Shown: piece after piece, positions 14,201-26,200 of the stretch
Position numbering within the stretch: the first letter of the stretch is position 1
Layout of the letters: each line of letters begins with the position of its first letter
NCBI RefSeq assembly: GCF_035046505.1
Contig: NC_089826.1
Location: 2,482,501 to 2,546,500 of the forward strand
Direction: 5' to 3'
DNA from: Tiliqua scincoides
Taxonomy: Eukaryota; Chordata; Lepidosauria; Squamata; Scincidae
Length of the DNA stretch: 64,000 bases
The notes under the pieces: model-generated
Database searches by the model: none
What the model was told of the DNA's origin: nothing
The model's input: only the letters and a program-made list of their open reading frames with translations
Program-made: the position numbers and the translations under genes

Positions 14201-17200
14201 CCTCTTGCAAGTGGGGCAGCTTCTGAGGCTCTAGTTAATTTTATTTTAATGTATAATGTACATAATGTAGTGTATGAAATAATCTATTTCATGTTTCTTT
14301 CATGTCTTCAGATACCCCAAAAGAAGGTTTGTCAATATGCCATGTGTATTCTTGCATGGGGAAAATTGAAATTTGTCACAGGAACTTTATTCTGAAGTGT
14401 GCTTTTGACATTGTGAAGGCTTAGATGCTTAGGAAGTGGTAGAATAATTTTTGTGTTTAGTTTATTCCGAGTAAAGAACAAAAATGAAATAAAACCAGAG
14501 AAGCCTGAGTGTTCTGCAGGCTGATTGGGAGACAGGCTTTCCAGGAACAGCAACTAATGCACCAATTATATTTGGTTCAGCATGGAGGTTTCCTGTTCAG
14601 GCTCTGTCAGTCCAAGGATATATAACTTGATGTGATAATTTGTGAAAGTTGTCAAGATGATATAAACAAGTGAGTCTCACAGAGGTTTTAGTCTTTATGA
14701 CAGCAGTATAGTTGAGGTCTAGGCAGGGGATGCTTCTCCTGCCAATTAACGGAACAGAGAAAGACCTGCAGTGTCTGTGATTACTGTGTCTCCATCCTTT
14801 TGTTGGTAGTTGGCATGAACCTTACTACTTATGTGCCCCAACCCCAGTCCTCCTGGGAAGGGAAGGTTACAGCTAAGGTAAGTCAAAGTTGTGGCTGGTG
14901 TCCCACTCAGAAGTCAAGGATCCCTTCATAGATATGCCATTTCAAATTGGTGATGTGTCCCATTACAACTGTTGGTTTTTTATGGTCTCTGTCACTCGGT
15001 CTCCTTTGCTTGGATGTTCTTCATTTCCTAGAGCACTGTTTTAACTCTAGGAAAGCTCTTATTTTAACCTGTTACTGCAGAGGTGTAATTTTGTAGCTTT
15101 TAGAGGCCACTCTAGCCTTTGTCGCTGTCTTGAGACACAGGCTGCCCAAGCACAAGGGTGTGGGAACTTATCTTGTATCTGCACTAGTGGCCGGAGTTGC
15201 TTTTTTGGGAGACATTTCGAAGTAGGACACAATTTGGGTGTCTTTGTTTGGTGGGAAGTGCTATTGTGCTTGATGCTAACTGATAGAGAGTTGCCAGTTT
15301 GAGAGAGAGCAATGCTTAGTTCTGACCAGTCTGTTTCCTCAAATAACCTCTTCTGCATTTGAAAGCATTTACTAGAGGTTAAAATGTATTGGGCCCTAAG
15401 GCAATCTTCTCTGATAGAATCTATTTAATTATACATCACTTTTCGCCACAGGAGACAGTGTTCTTGATATTCTGGTGCACTATTTGTCTGTGGATGGATC
15501 GATCTTTCTAACTGTGCACTTAAAGGTTGAGCTGTTTAAGAATTTTATGTCTCCCTTTGCCTTTTCAACTTTGGGTTCAAGATTTTTATGTAAATTGAAA
15601 AAAAACTTTTTTGTTGTACAGAAATAGAATATATTTCATACTTAATTATACCGCATGACAAAAAAAAGTATAAAAACTGCCTTCTTAGGAATCTGTCATC
15701 TTTTGTGACTTGTGCACAAATTTCACAGGCATCTATAGCCTCCTGTACTACTTAAAATGTGCCTGGCAAGTTGTACCTACTGAAATTCCTTCTATACAAC
15801 TTTTAAAGACATTGGGACTGTGTCTTCTCTTATAACTGGCAGTGTTAGAAAAACCGACCAAGTGACCACTTTCTTGATGCTAGTAAAATGTTTGAGGCTT
15901 GAAGTTGGGGAGGTGACTTCTTTATAGCACCCCGCCCCCACTTCTCAGTTTGCATGCAGGACTTGTATGGATAACCAGGAGGAATTGTTCACTAAGGTTC
16001 TTATCATATACACTTTAACCTGGAGTAAGTCCTCTTTAATATAGTGAAACTTGCTTCTGAGTAAACATGTACAGGCTTGCGCTCTTCATGCTGTTTCAGT
16101 TCTATTTTGTGTTGTAAATTTCAGGATACCTGACGGTTACATACACAGTTCTCTAATTAAAAAGATAGGCGCTGATTTAATTATAAAAGAAATCTTTTGC
16201 ATGCAGAGCCCTTCTTGTGACATGGTGACAAGACCTTTGCATAACACAACTCCTGATTCTTCTTGCTTATCACCTGTCTCAGACTTTAGAGAAAATCAAA
16301 TGAATATTTGCAGATACACAGAATTAAATTGTGAACTAACCTGTGTAAAGGACAAAATAACTAAGGCGCTTGTTTGAGTTAGTGCAACCTTCCTGTTTAC
16401 TGAAGTATATGAAGTTCAGAATGGAAAGTCATGGGTCTTTCAGGCGCTGATTTAATTATAAAAGGAAGCTAGAGTTATGCTGTTTTTTCAAGGCTTTTGT
16501 TTCTTTGTATTTTACTGGGATGGAGCAGTACTGTATATAAATTATATGGAGGCTGGAGGGGGTGGCACACATCACCTTGGACTTGTGACAGCTAAAGAAG
16601 GCCCATAGGAGACCATGGCAAGGCAGAATAGGGTAAGTAGAACTTTGCCCTCCTTCCCATTGCATTATGACCCCCCCCCCACAGGAAACAGCTCAAACCA
16701 CCTTGGCTGCATCAGTGGGGGCACAGAAGGATAGGATTGGACTGACAGTTGCTTGGTTTGAGAGAGCAACTTTAAATTAGGCCTTTTATTGCAGTAGTGT
16801 TATTTCTTGAAATATTGAGGAAGGCAGAATGTGCGGAAGTGTTAAGTCTATTTTGCTTCTATAAGGGCTAAAGTTTCCAGCTCAAATATGTATGCAATAA
16901 CTTCCAGAGCAGCAGCTGAGTGCCGGTGGTGTATCTGCTTTTGATAGCAGGTATTTGTAAGGCTACGTCTGAAGAGTGGGGCATGTGAACGCTTAATTCC
17001 TCTTTCCCTCCCATCTGTGCACCTCATTTTCCATCTGACTGTCCTGTACAATGAGCAGAAAGCCAATATGCTGATTTGTAAAACTGAATCCAAAGCGGAG
17101 GCAGCATACCACAGGCTAGTTAGCTAATGTACATTCTAGGTAAATAGGTGGAAAGCATGATTTAAAGAGTTATTACACATGTAGAATAACAAGCCTTGCT

Positions 17201-20200
17201 GAAGAAAAAATAAGCATGGCTTCTGCAAAGGAAAGTCCTCCTGTTGTGAAGATATTTTGAAAATATCAACAAGTGTGTAAATGGGGATATACCTCCAAAA
17301 TACATCATGCATGCGTCAGGGGTTCCCCTCCCAAATTCAGTTGCTTCTCCTTTCCTGTTGGGTTCTGCTTGTGCTACATCCCATGCGATTGTGGAAGTAG
17401 GTTTTTGGTCTCGAGGCATTTAAACGTAGTGTGTTGGTATAAATGAAAAGATTATTTTTCTTTAAGTGATGTTTTATTATAAATGTATTAACATTAATAT
17501 AGAAATATAATCCATAACAAATATAGTTCAGTTTACATGGACATCGGTCATCATTGGGCAGAAAAAATTCACATCTCTGAAGGAGGATAATTGCAAGTCA
17601 AGTATGTGATCAAATGGGTCCTTCCCTTTTAATTTATATTGCACCATTAATCAACTTGTCTTGAACAGTCCACATATTCATTTCAGCCCCCTTTAAAGAT
17701 CTTTGTCCATTCTGATAGATTAGCAGTGTTTGGCAAGTATGATAGTAACAAGGAGGAAGATGATTATTGAAAGCCAGTGGCCTGATGAATCTTGCCTTAA
17801 CACTCTCATCCAGGGCTCATGTACTGAAGGATAAGATTGTCACCTTAATGCCTGACGCTTCTTACCAATGTGATTTTTACCATGAATTATCTTTGAAAAT
17901 AACCACTTTCACATAAGCAACATTTTTTATGTGCGCCTTCTATTTTGGAGTCTCATAATGCTCCTGAAGAAAAAACAGTTGCATATTGTTTTGTTGCAAT
18001 GTCTGACAATGCAGTTGTTAAATGGCTTGTTAGGCATTCAGTGATCTTCCCCAGTTGGCAATTTCATGTGATTGTAACCACGTGTGTACAGCATTCCTTG
18101 AGTTTTGGATATTTTGAGTTGTTTGGGATGCCCCTGTGACCATTCAGATAATTGCGTTGCGTAGCTTTAATTTTTGTTCTGAGATAGCATTCAACTGTTG
18201 CCTAATTAACTTAAGCTAGCATTATAAAATATTTTGTAATATCAATAAAACATTATAACCTATAAATTTATTTCAGCCTATTGCAACAACTCCACCATAT
18301 CCTGGCTTGAAGGAGGAGCTGTTAAGCCAGAGCAGCAGTGGGACACAAATGTCGAACGTCAGTGGGTTTTCCTTGGGAGAATTGATCCGGCAGAGATCCA
18401 TTCTTAATCGGGTAATGTTGCAATTCTGTCAGTATGCTTTTTTGCTTGTCCACTTTGCATATTCAGTTAGAGTAGAAATTCAGATTGAACAAATTGTTTT
18501 GGATGGAATTGATATTTTAGAACCCCAAACCAGGACCTTGGGGCATCAGACATAAACCTATACACACAGACGTACTTCATTTTTCTAAAATAAACCCTTG
18601 TGTATGCCATTGATGATCTTATCTGGTTCTTTACCTGCATGGGGACAGGGAAGGCATTGTGCTGTTGCCAGTTATAACCATCTCCTCCTCATGCCTCCTG
18701 GAACTATGTTAAATTTACCTGGCTTCCCCCTCCCCCCCCCCATTGTTGCAGGCTTGAATAAAGCAATGTTAGGCCAATCCCAATTGGAATGGGAAGGTTG
18801 TTTCTCTCCTTTGTAGAACATGAAGGTCTAGCTCAGTGGTTCCCACACTTACCTGGGTCACAGTGCCCCCACAGCCTTTTTTTCCTGGCTCATCCAGGGA
18901 CCACCATATTGAATATTGCAAAATTGCAAGATCCAAGATGGCAGCACCCAAATCTCGTGATTTTTATGAGATCCAAGATGGTGGTGCCCGGAAGAATAGG
19001 TAGGAGGGCCACTAGGGACACCCTGAAGCATCTCTGCAAGCCCGTTTCTACTTGTGGAATTCCCATAAGACAAGGCAAAAATGTGGAGGCACATTCATGG
19101 AACTGGAAGCTGTTTTCTTCAGGCAGGATTAGCACTGGAATACAAAGTGGTGATCTTTGTGCTGTAAAACTTGCAGAAGTCTGTTGTGATTTGTGTCCCC
19201 CCTGCAGCTGTGCATGGTATTTAGCATTAATAGTTAGTAACTTCTTCCCAAGTACTTGTAGTGCATGAGAATAGCAGCCTCTGAAGTTTGCCTTGAAGAA
19301 TTCAGTGCTATGTGCTCTCTGCTCTTTTTCTTTTTTCTTTTTCTGTATTGCTTCAGGAGATGGAAGTGTGGTGCCACCCTTGTACAGAAATAGATACTAG
19401 TAATCTGACAGTGGCCCCAGGGCAAAAGTTAGGCCAGGCCAGTGGGACCTGTGAGCTGCCAGAGTTTCCAAGTATGGAGGAAGGCTTAATCACTCTAACA
19501 GAAGATTCCAGAAGGCAGCACGCACCCAACTTGACACACCCTGTGTTGCTAGGTATGTATGTGCTTAGATAATGCTATAATTTTGAATACTTTTCTAAGC
19601 AGTTTTCTGCTCTTAAAAAACCTGGATTTTTTATTTATTGGCAAATAAATTTTATTTATTGGCAAATCCCATCTTTCAGAGGAATTTCAAGCCAGTGATC
19701 CTAGTCATGATGTTTTTTTTTCATGTTAAATAGATAATTTGCAGTTATAGAAGTCTCCTCTTCTCCTGCCTCTGCTTGGATGTGTGAGGCCGTTAATGTG
19801 GATCCTATGTGAAAACTCCACTCTGTATCAACACTTGAGTAGCAAGCATGTTCAGTGTTTTGAAATGGAAGGAGAGGATGTGAGAGGCGAATGCAAATTG
19901 CAGCTAACCAGAGTGCACTATGCTGACCTGCCAGCCACATTACAGGTGTCAGCTGTGTCATCCCACTGTCATATATTTGGCTAGCAACCATTTCAGACTA
20001 GAAATGCAAAACTTCCAGAGGTTTTTATGCTAAGGGAGACAAGTCACCACTGCTGTTACTTACCCATGGGGAAAAATTGACATTTGGGGGAAAATTGAAC
20101 TGACATTTGGCTTTCTCTTCAAGCCTATGCCTCTTTAACTAGCTTATTTAAGTATATTGTATATAAATGTAGGTAGCTCTACCAAGTTTTACCTTTATCT

Positions 20201-23200
20201 CTCTGGGAGTCAAGACACGTGGGCTGAGAGTGTCTTCCATCTGGGCTGGACTTTAAAGCAGCCTAATGTGTACCTGTAGAGGACAATGCATGTGCATGCA
20301 GTGGTGGCAGCTGATTGATTTTTCCTTCTAGTGGCAGTCCTTCTTGCCTCAAGAGGTTCTGCTCCAGTGGAGAAGGGTTGGGAGATCTGCAAGAAGTGAA
20401 TAGGCTAATTGTACTTTGGATTCTGGCCCTAGTTTGCCTTCATTTAATAGTATGGGCCATCCTAAACTGGTTAACAGTGGAACTAAAGTCGATAGAACAA
20501 CCCTCTAGAACCAGCACTACTGAAAACTAACATATACTGATTCATATGCTGATAAAATACACAGGCGTCCCCTGTATATACAGGGGTTCCATTGTGGAAC
20601 CCCCCATGGTTTAGTGAAACCGTGGATATGGTCGAACGCCTCCCCCCCTCACCGTCTGGAGCTGAGGGGAGCTGGACTCAGAGGACCCTCTGGAGGCAAG
20701 GGGAACGGAGATTCCCTTACCTCCGGAGGTGGCGTGGAGGACCCAATCCGTGGATAAGTGAATCCATGGATACAGGATCTGCAGATACGGGACCATGCTA
20801 TATTATAGTGAATTTTCCTTGTGAAAAAGACAGAAAACAAGATGCCACTTTCTCCTCCTCCCCCAGAGGGGCAAGCCCCATCATATGGGCTAGAGAAGGT
20901 CTTTCTACTTATGGGAGCTGTGCATGTGTGAGTCCAGCCCACAGCCATCTGTACGCTGATATCTCCCTTTTGCTTCATTTTCTGATTTCTGGTAGCAGCT
21001 TCTGCTTCTGCTGCAATTTTAACATTTAGTCATGGGCAAGCTTGAATTTCCAACTGAGGCTGCTCAAGCACTGGGTAGTTCAGTGGATGTTGCTCACAGA
21101 GTCCAAATGCGATAATAGCTAGTTAAGTTTTCAGTTGATGTGAACCGGAACCAAAAGCATAATTTCCTTGCCACGCTTTGGCACTGTAATTGTAATTTCC
21201 TTTTGGCACTGTAATTGTAAGGTCTCTGTTTTGACAGAGAGATCCTTGCTCTGCTCTGCTCTTTCTTGGTCTTCTCTGGTGATAAACAGTACTGGCAAAC
21301 AAGCACTGCAACAAAGCAACAGATTATATGCGCGTGAATAGTTCATTTCATTGGTCTGTCATCCATCGTCCAAAGAGTCCAGGGCAGTGAACACAGGCTT
21401 ATCCTATCTTGGTGGGGTAAATATAAATGGGTGCAGAGGGAACGTGTACAGCCTTGAAAAGACATTGGGACTCCTGCAGGGTTGAAATCTTGACTCTTGC
21501 GGTATCAATTACGATGGTTGTTCTGGAGGTGTTGATAGAAATCCTTGATGGAAGAAGCCATGTAATTCTTCTGTACCTATGAAGATGTTTTATTTAGATG
21601 AAAGAAAAAGTGCTTCAGGGTTGTAGCACTGAGCAATGAAACATATTCTAAGGTTTGAAGCAGGTTTACTTTCAGTGGGAAGCAACCACAATGTTTGGCT
21701 TTAAACACAGGAGAAAACTGTAAAGCTCTAGTTCACGAAAGCTTCTGCCACAGTAAAACTAAGGAGCCACAAGACACATTGTCATGTTTGTTGCATCCGG
21801 CCAGCCCACGCCTGCTCTTCTGGAAGCTGGCAAGTGTATGCTGCGTGGAACAACCAGTTGAAACTTATATTTAGCAATAGCCTTTCTACCTCTTATTTTT
21901 AATTGCGAATTTTATAGCTAAAACAAGCAGCATCGATGTTTGCTGAGGGTATTAACTGTTTTGCTGGATGAAGAGAGAGAGAGTTGCAGAAGGCCCATTT
22001 TTGTTTCCTTAAACAGTGTAGTACCCTCAAGGGAAAAGAAAGGAAAAGCAAAGACTGAAAATGGACTTCCTCTGGCAGAGGAAGGGAGATTTCTCAATCC
22101 TTTGGGTTTGCCCTCCATCCTAGCAGAAGTCTTGAAGTGAGCAGGGACTCCCTCTTCTCCAAACCGGCCCTGCCTTTAATAGCGTTTTAGCTTACCTCTC
22201 CTGAACCCAGCCAGTTTAAATGGAAGCTACAGTTCTTTATTTTATCTTTCATTCATTTTCCTCTGTGTTGCTGCTCTCCCCCCCCCCCCACCACATTAGG
22301 GCCAGGGGTTATTTCCACAAAGGGGGAAGCACTCTGCTTCTTTCCAGGGGGCTTATTGCTTAGATAGCTCGAATCATGAAGGGCACTCAGCTGCAGTCTG
22401 GGCGGATTGGACACTGGATCTGGACACTGAGTATGTCCTCTGGAGCCTGTGCTGAGCTTCTCCAGCTGGTCTGTGGTAGTGTGTCCACATACTTCTCCCA
22501 CCCACCAACCAGTTCTGTGCCAAGCAGGTAGGGAGCAAGCAACTTGCTGCAGAAGAGAAACAAAAAAAAAAAAAGTGTGACACTTTCCAGCTGGCAGCAA
22601 AGCAGGTACCTTGTCTTCACCCTTCTTCTGGAGCAGAAACAGACAGCAGCATACATCCCCCTCCTCACATTACAGGTGTGCAAACCAGGGAAGGATCCTT
22701 GGAGGAGGATGGAGCTGGTGTAGAACACAGCATTAGAGAGACTCAGGAATGAGGTTCTTCAGCCAGCTGGGCTAACTATAAGGTAGAGGGTCTTGGTGAA
22801 GGAACTTGGGCCAGGGGGGGTGAAATGGTGGGGGCAGGGGCTTCCTGTTGTGGTAGATCATGACCCATCTTTGCACACAAAAGACACATCTGCAAGAAGC
22901 ACAAGCCAAAGCAGTACTTTCGTAGCAGATCTGAGCACAAGTGCCACAGTGCTCAATGAAAGGAGCACAATTCTTCACAGAACACCATTGTGTTTCTTCA
23001 GATGGAATTATTCCAGCCTGTTAGACTTCTTCTGAATCATCCCCTGCCCCCAACACATATCGTCAACCACCTCAATCCTCTTACCCTTCTGGATTGGGCA
23101 AGGAAAGCACTCGTGGGCCACCATCCACCAAGATGGGAATGGAGGCCTGTGATAAGGGGGCGGGGAGCAATTGGAGATGGGCAACCCATTACACTCTGCA

Positions 23201-26200
23201 TCCCCAGCACCATCAGATCTGATGGTGGAATCCCTTCAGGAGAAGGGTGAGCTCTTGAGCAAGGAACAGAATTGACCTGAACCCATCTTAGAGATTCTTG
23301 TTCCTGCTACTTTTTTCTTAGATCTCTGACTAAGGTAATCAGTACACTGCAGCTGAGACTAGAGTCAGAGGAAGGGATGGAACCTTCATCTACCTTACCC
23401 AAGGTAACCTTAAGACTGCTTGAACTCTGCAGCATAGTAGTACGATAGATGTAAAGTGTGGATCTGTCTTACTGTTGGATTGGGATGATGAAGATTGGGA
23501 TAGGATCACCTTAGAGAATGTATTCAGTGAGCATATTTTTGTATTGGCTGTGTGTGGACCAGGGTGTTCCTTATTATGCATTAGATTCAATTTCTTTAAA
23601 GAGCATGTTGCCTCCTTTCACAGGTAGAACACGAGCTGCTCTAAGAGAAGCTGAAAGGAACTACCAAGATTAAAACATCTCAGCTGTGCTATAGGCAGAA
23701 CTTCAGGTTATAGGTGTTAAAATTGACCTAGTTACCAGGTGTTCATAACGGGGTATATGAGATGATGATATCACTGATGTGGTTCTTGATAGAACTGGGC
23801 GGCTTTATGTTGCATCGAGTAGTTGGTTGTCTCTAAATGTTTCCTCTGGTCTTCCCAGGCTTATTTTTTTGTGATGTGGAATGTCATTCAGTTCCCCCCT
23901 AAAGTTCTATTATGAAACTTATTTTTATAACATTTATTTGATCTTTAAAAACGATGTCATTCCAGTCTTCAAATCTGTATATTTCAATTGATAGTTGCTA
24001 CTGTGCTGCACAGCTTTTGACCATACTTGATTTTTTAAGCCTATGCCAGTTGGCAGAACAGTTGCATTAGTAAGACATTGATTAACAAGCTGTGACTCTT
24101 TTGCCACATCACCATGGTATTTGCAATCTTCACAGAAATCCAGGACAGTTGCCTCTCTCCCAACCTCCCACTGCTGACGACTTGCTCTGCACAAGGTCGA
24201 ACACTCTTCAATGAGACCCTCTTTCAGCAAACTGGAATGGATTTTGTTCCTTTGAGGTAACCTTAAGACTGCTTGAACTCTTAGCAGTTGTATCATTTAT
24301 AGTGAAGCTCCTTTTAATTTGTCATTAATAAATCTAGCCATTTTCCTCTGAAATCTTAACTTCATTTCCCAGCACCTCCATTGCTATGTTCCTTGCCTTC
24401 TGTGTTATTGTTAAGAACTGGTCTGCTCATTATCTTTACCATGTGGGAAGCTGCTTCTATGTGATGAGCTGCTAGGCCTGGCTCCTGTGCCTTCCCATGT
24501 GAATCAGACCAGACTCAGACACAGACACACACCTGTGTCTTTCCTGCCAGTGTCAGTTTCCTTTAACCATTTGTCATAGGCATGAAAGCTCTTCAGGTGA
24601 CTATCAAAGGAATGCACAGGGCAAGCTCTGGTACATGATACAGCTGGATGTGGGCAGTTAGGGGAATCTGAAGGGAGACAATCTGAAGAAACAGTTGCTG
24701 AAAAAAAGAAAATGAACAGGAGAAGGGAAAATTGAATTTTTTTTTGGGGGGGGGGGGAGAGGAATGAGAAAAAAAGACCAGCTGCCGGTATGTAGACTGG
24801 AGGGCAGTTCAGAGTTGCATCTGTAGGACTGTGGCACAAAAAATTGGTCAGGAGCCCAAGTGCAATTGAAGTGAGAATTGAAAGCACAATGGGAAAAGTT
24901 GAGCTTAAAATCTCTCTCACCAGATAATAACAAAAAAGCAGATGAGGAAACTAAAACAAAGGAAAAAGTGCTGCTTTGTAAGACACCTTAAAGCCTCACC
25001 TTGCCAGCACAGTAGGGCAAGGGACAATTCTAGAAAGCATGTCCCTACCTCCCAGCACAAGCAAGGTATATTGGTGTATCAATGAAAAAGGTGCTGGATG
25101 ATGGTGCCTCCCAGAAAGACTTGGGAGTGCCTCTGAATGCCACTTGCATATTGTGGCTGATAACACGCCCAGATTCAGCAGATGGATGGGGCTCCCAGTG
25201 TATCAACTTGACAGGTTATCCTGGGATGTAGATGGTCTCACTCTACAGTCTAACCACAGAGAGAGGCCCCTTCAGTTGAGGTGATAACAGTCCTGAAAGT
25301 AACTGAGATTTCCTTGCGTTTAAGGATAGTCTCTGAGGGTCGTTGCATGCTCCTGGGGTTGGAATGCAGTCCTCTGCCCTACAGCACCCTTTGCTTTGTG
25401 TAACCTTCCATTGGTGTCTCGAGCTGTTTTTCAAGGGGCTCATAGTAAGGTCAGCTTTTCCAGTCCAGCCCACAAGAGGAGAATTAAGGTCTGTCAGCCC
25501 AATCCTATGCAGGTCTACTTAGAAGTAAGTCCCATTAGAGTCAGTGGGGCTTACTCCTGGGAAAGTGTGGATAGGATTGGGCTGTGTATTCTCACCAAAA
25601 TTTCCTCCTAAGATTTGTCATTTCTTGCTAAAATCTTCCATAAAGGAATGGATAGAATGAGTTAGAATTTGAGAGACATGGTTTTCATCTTCATGTAAGG
25701 TAGCCTTTGGCAAGTCACACCCTCTCTGCCTAACCCTTTTCGTGGCTGCAAGATAAAAGCTGTACGTTTTTATATAGTTTCTGATTTAAGACTGATTCAA
25801 CAATTCAGGCATTTTGTTGCTACTCAGAATTCAAGAAGTGTCTTCAGTTTCTCATGCTGTTTCAGGCAAAAGAGTTATCCTCACTCATACCGAAGCATCA
25901 GAAGACCAAATAATCATCCTGACAAAATCCACACCTCTTTGTCATTGTTTCTATTGTGGACTTCGTTGTTTGGACTTTGAAACGTTCTCTGCTTAACCCT
26001 CATCTCTCTGGGCTTTTCTAGGCAAAAATGCATGATTATGATGTCCTCCTTTCTTTCTGTTTCAGAGGGACTCCAGATGTTTCTGGCACTGCTTCTCTGG
26101 AGCCCTTACAGAGGGGTGAAGCTGTGCGACTGACTGCCGCAGAAGTTGACTCAGACTCTTCCAGTGACTGCTACGTGCTCTCAAAGCACCCCCATGGTAG

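Larger units (their letters stand above)
5282..18276 (+). other. ALMS1: ALMS1 intron 1 (13.0 kb)
   Basis: Runs from GTGAGT to TTTCAG. It holds a CR1-like LINE tail (5440-6200), a MIR-like SINE (6950-7170), a ~477-bp retroposon (7537-8013), a Harbinger-like MITE (8092-8259), LINE 3-prime fragments (9572-9691, 12258-12366), two hAT-like MITEs (10142-10582, 11736-12201) and a minus CR1-like tail (12770-13130). The rest, notably 13140-18270, is AT-rich unique-looking intron with no supported gene. Confidence 0.8.
19553..26065 (+). other. ALMS1: ALMS1 intron(s) 3-4, must contain an unlocated exon
   Basis: Exon 3 ends in phase 1, and the next exon found, starting A|GGG ACT with the best acceptor, needs phase 2. 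A phase 1-to-2 exon of about 121 nt (human exon 4, encoding roughly IQDSFASPDLPLLTC .. SFAPLR) is therefore expected. I scanned the acceptors I could see (for example 19679, 20330, 21896, 23622, 25846) and none opens a frame of suitable size ending in a good donor. Other content: a Tigger-like element at 20562-20797, 19-bp tandem copies at 21177-21220, direct repeats at 23402/24255 and a short MITE at 25495-25584. Confidence 0.6.

Noticed and set aside
19680-19728. Possible short exon 4 ([14 protein letters not shown])
   Set aside because: Good acceptor and a faint likeness to human SFASPDLPLL, but it ends in a T-run and stop within 50 bp with no donor.
25847-25996. Possible exon 4 ([17 protein letters not shown]..)
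   Set aside because: Open in the right phase after TTCAG but runs to a stop with no usable donor, and the resemblance to human exon 4 is not convincing.
26022-26065. Upstream acceptor (CTTTTCTAG) giving an extra [14 protein letters not shown] at the start of the large exon
   Set aside because: Needs phase 0 upstream and adds sequence without human similarity, whereas the acceptor at 26065 places the human-like (R)GTPDVSG start exactly.
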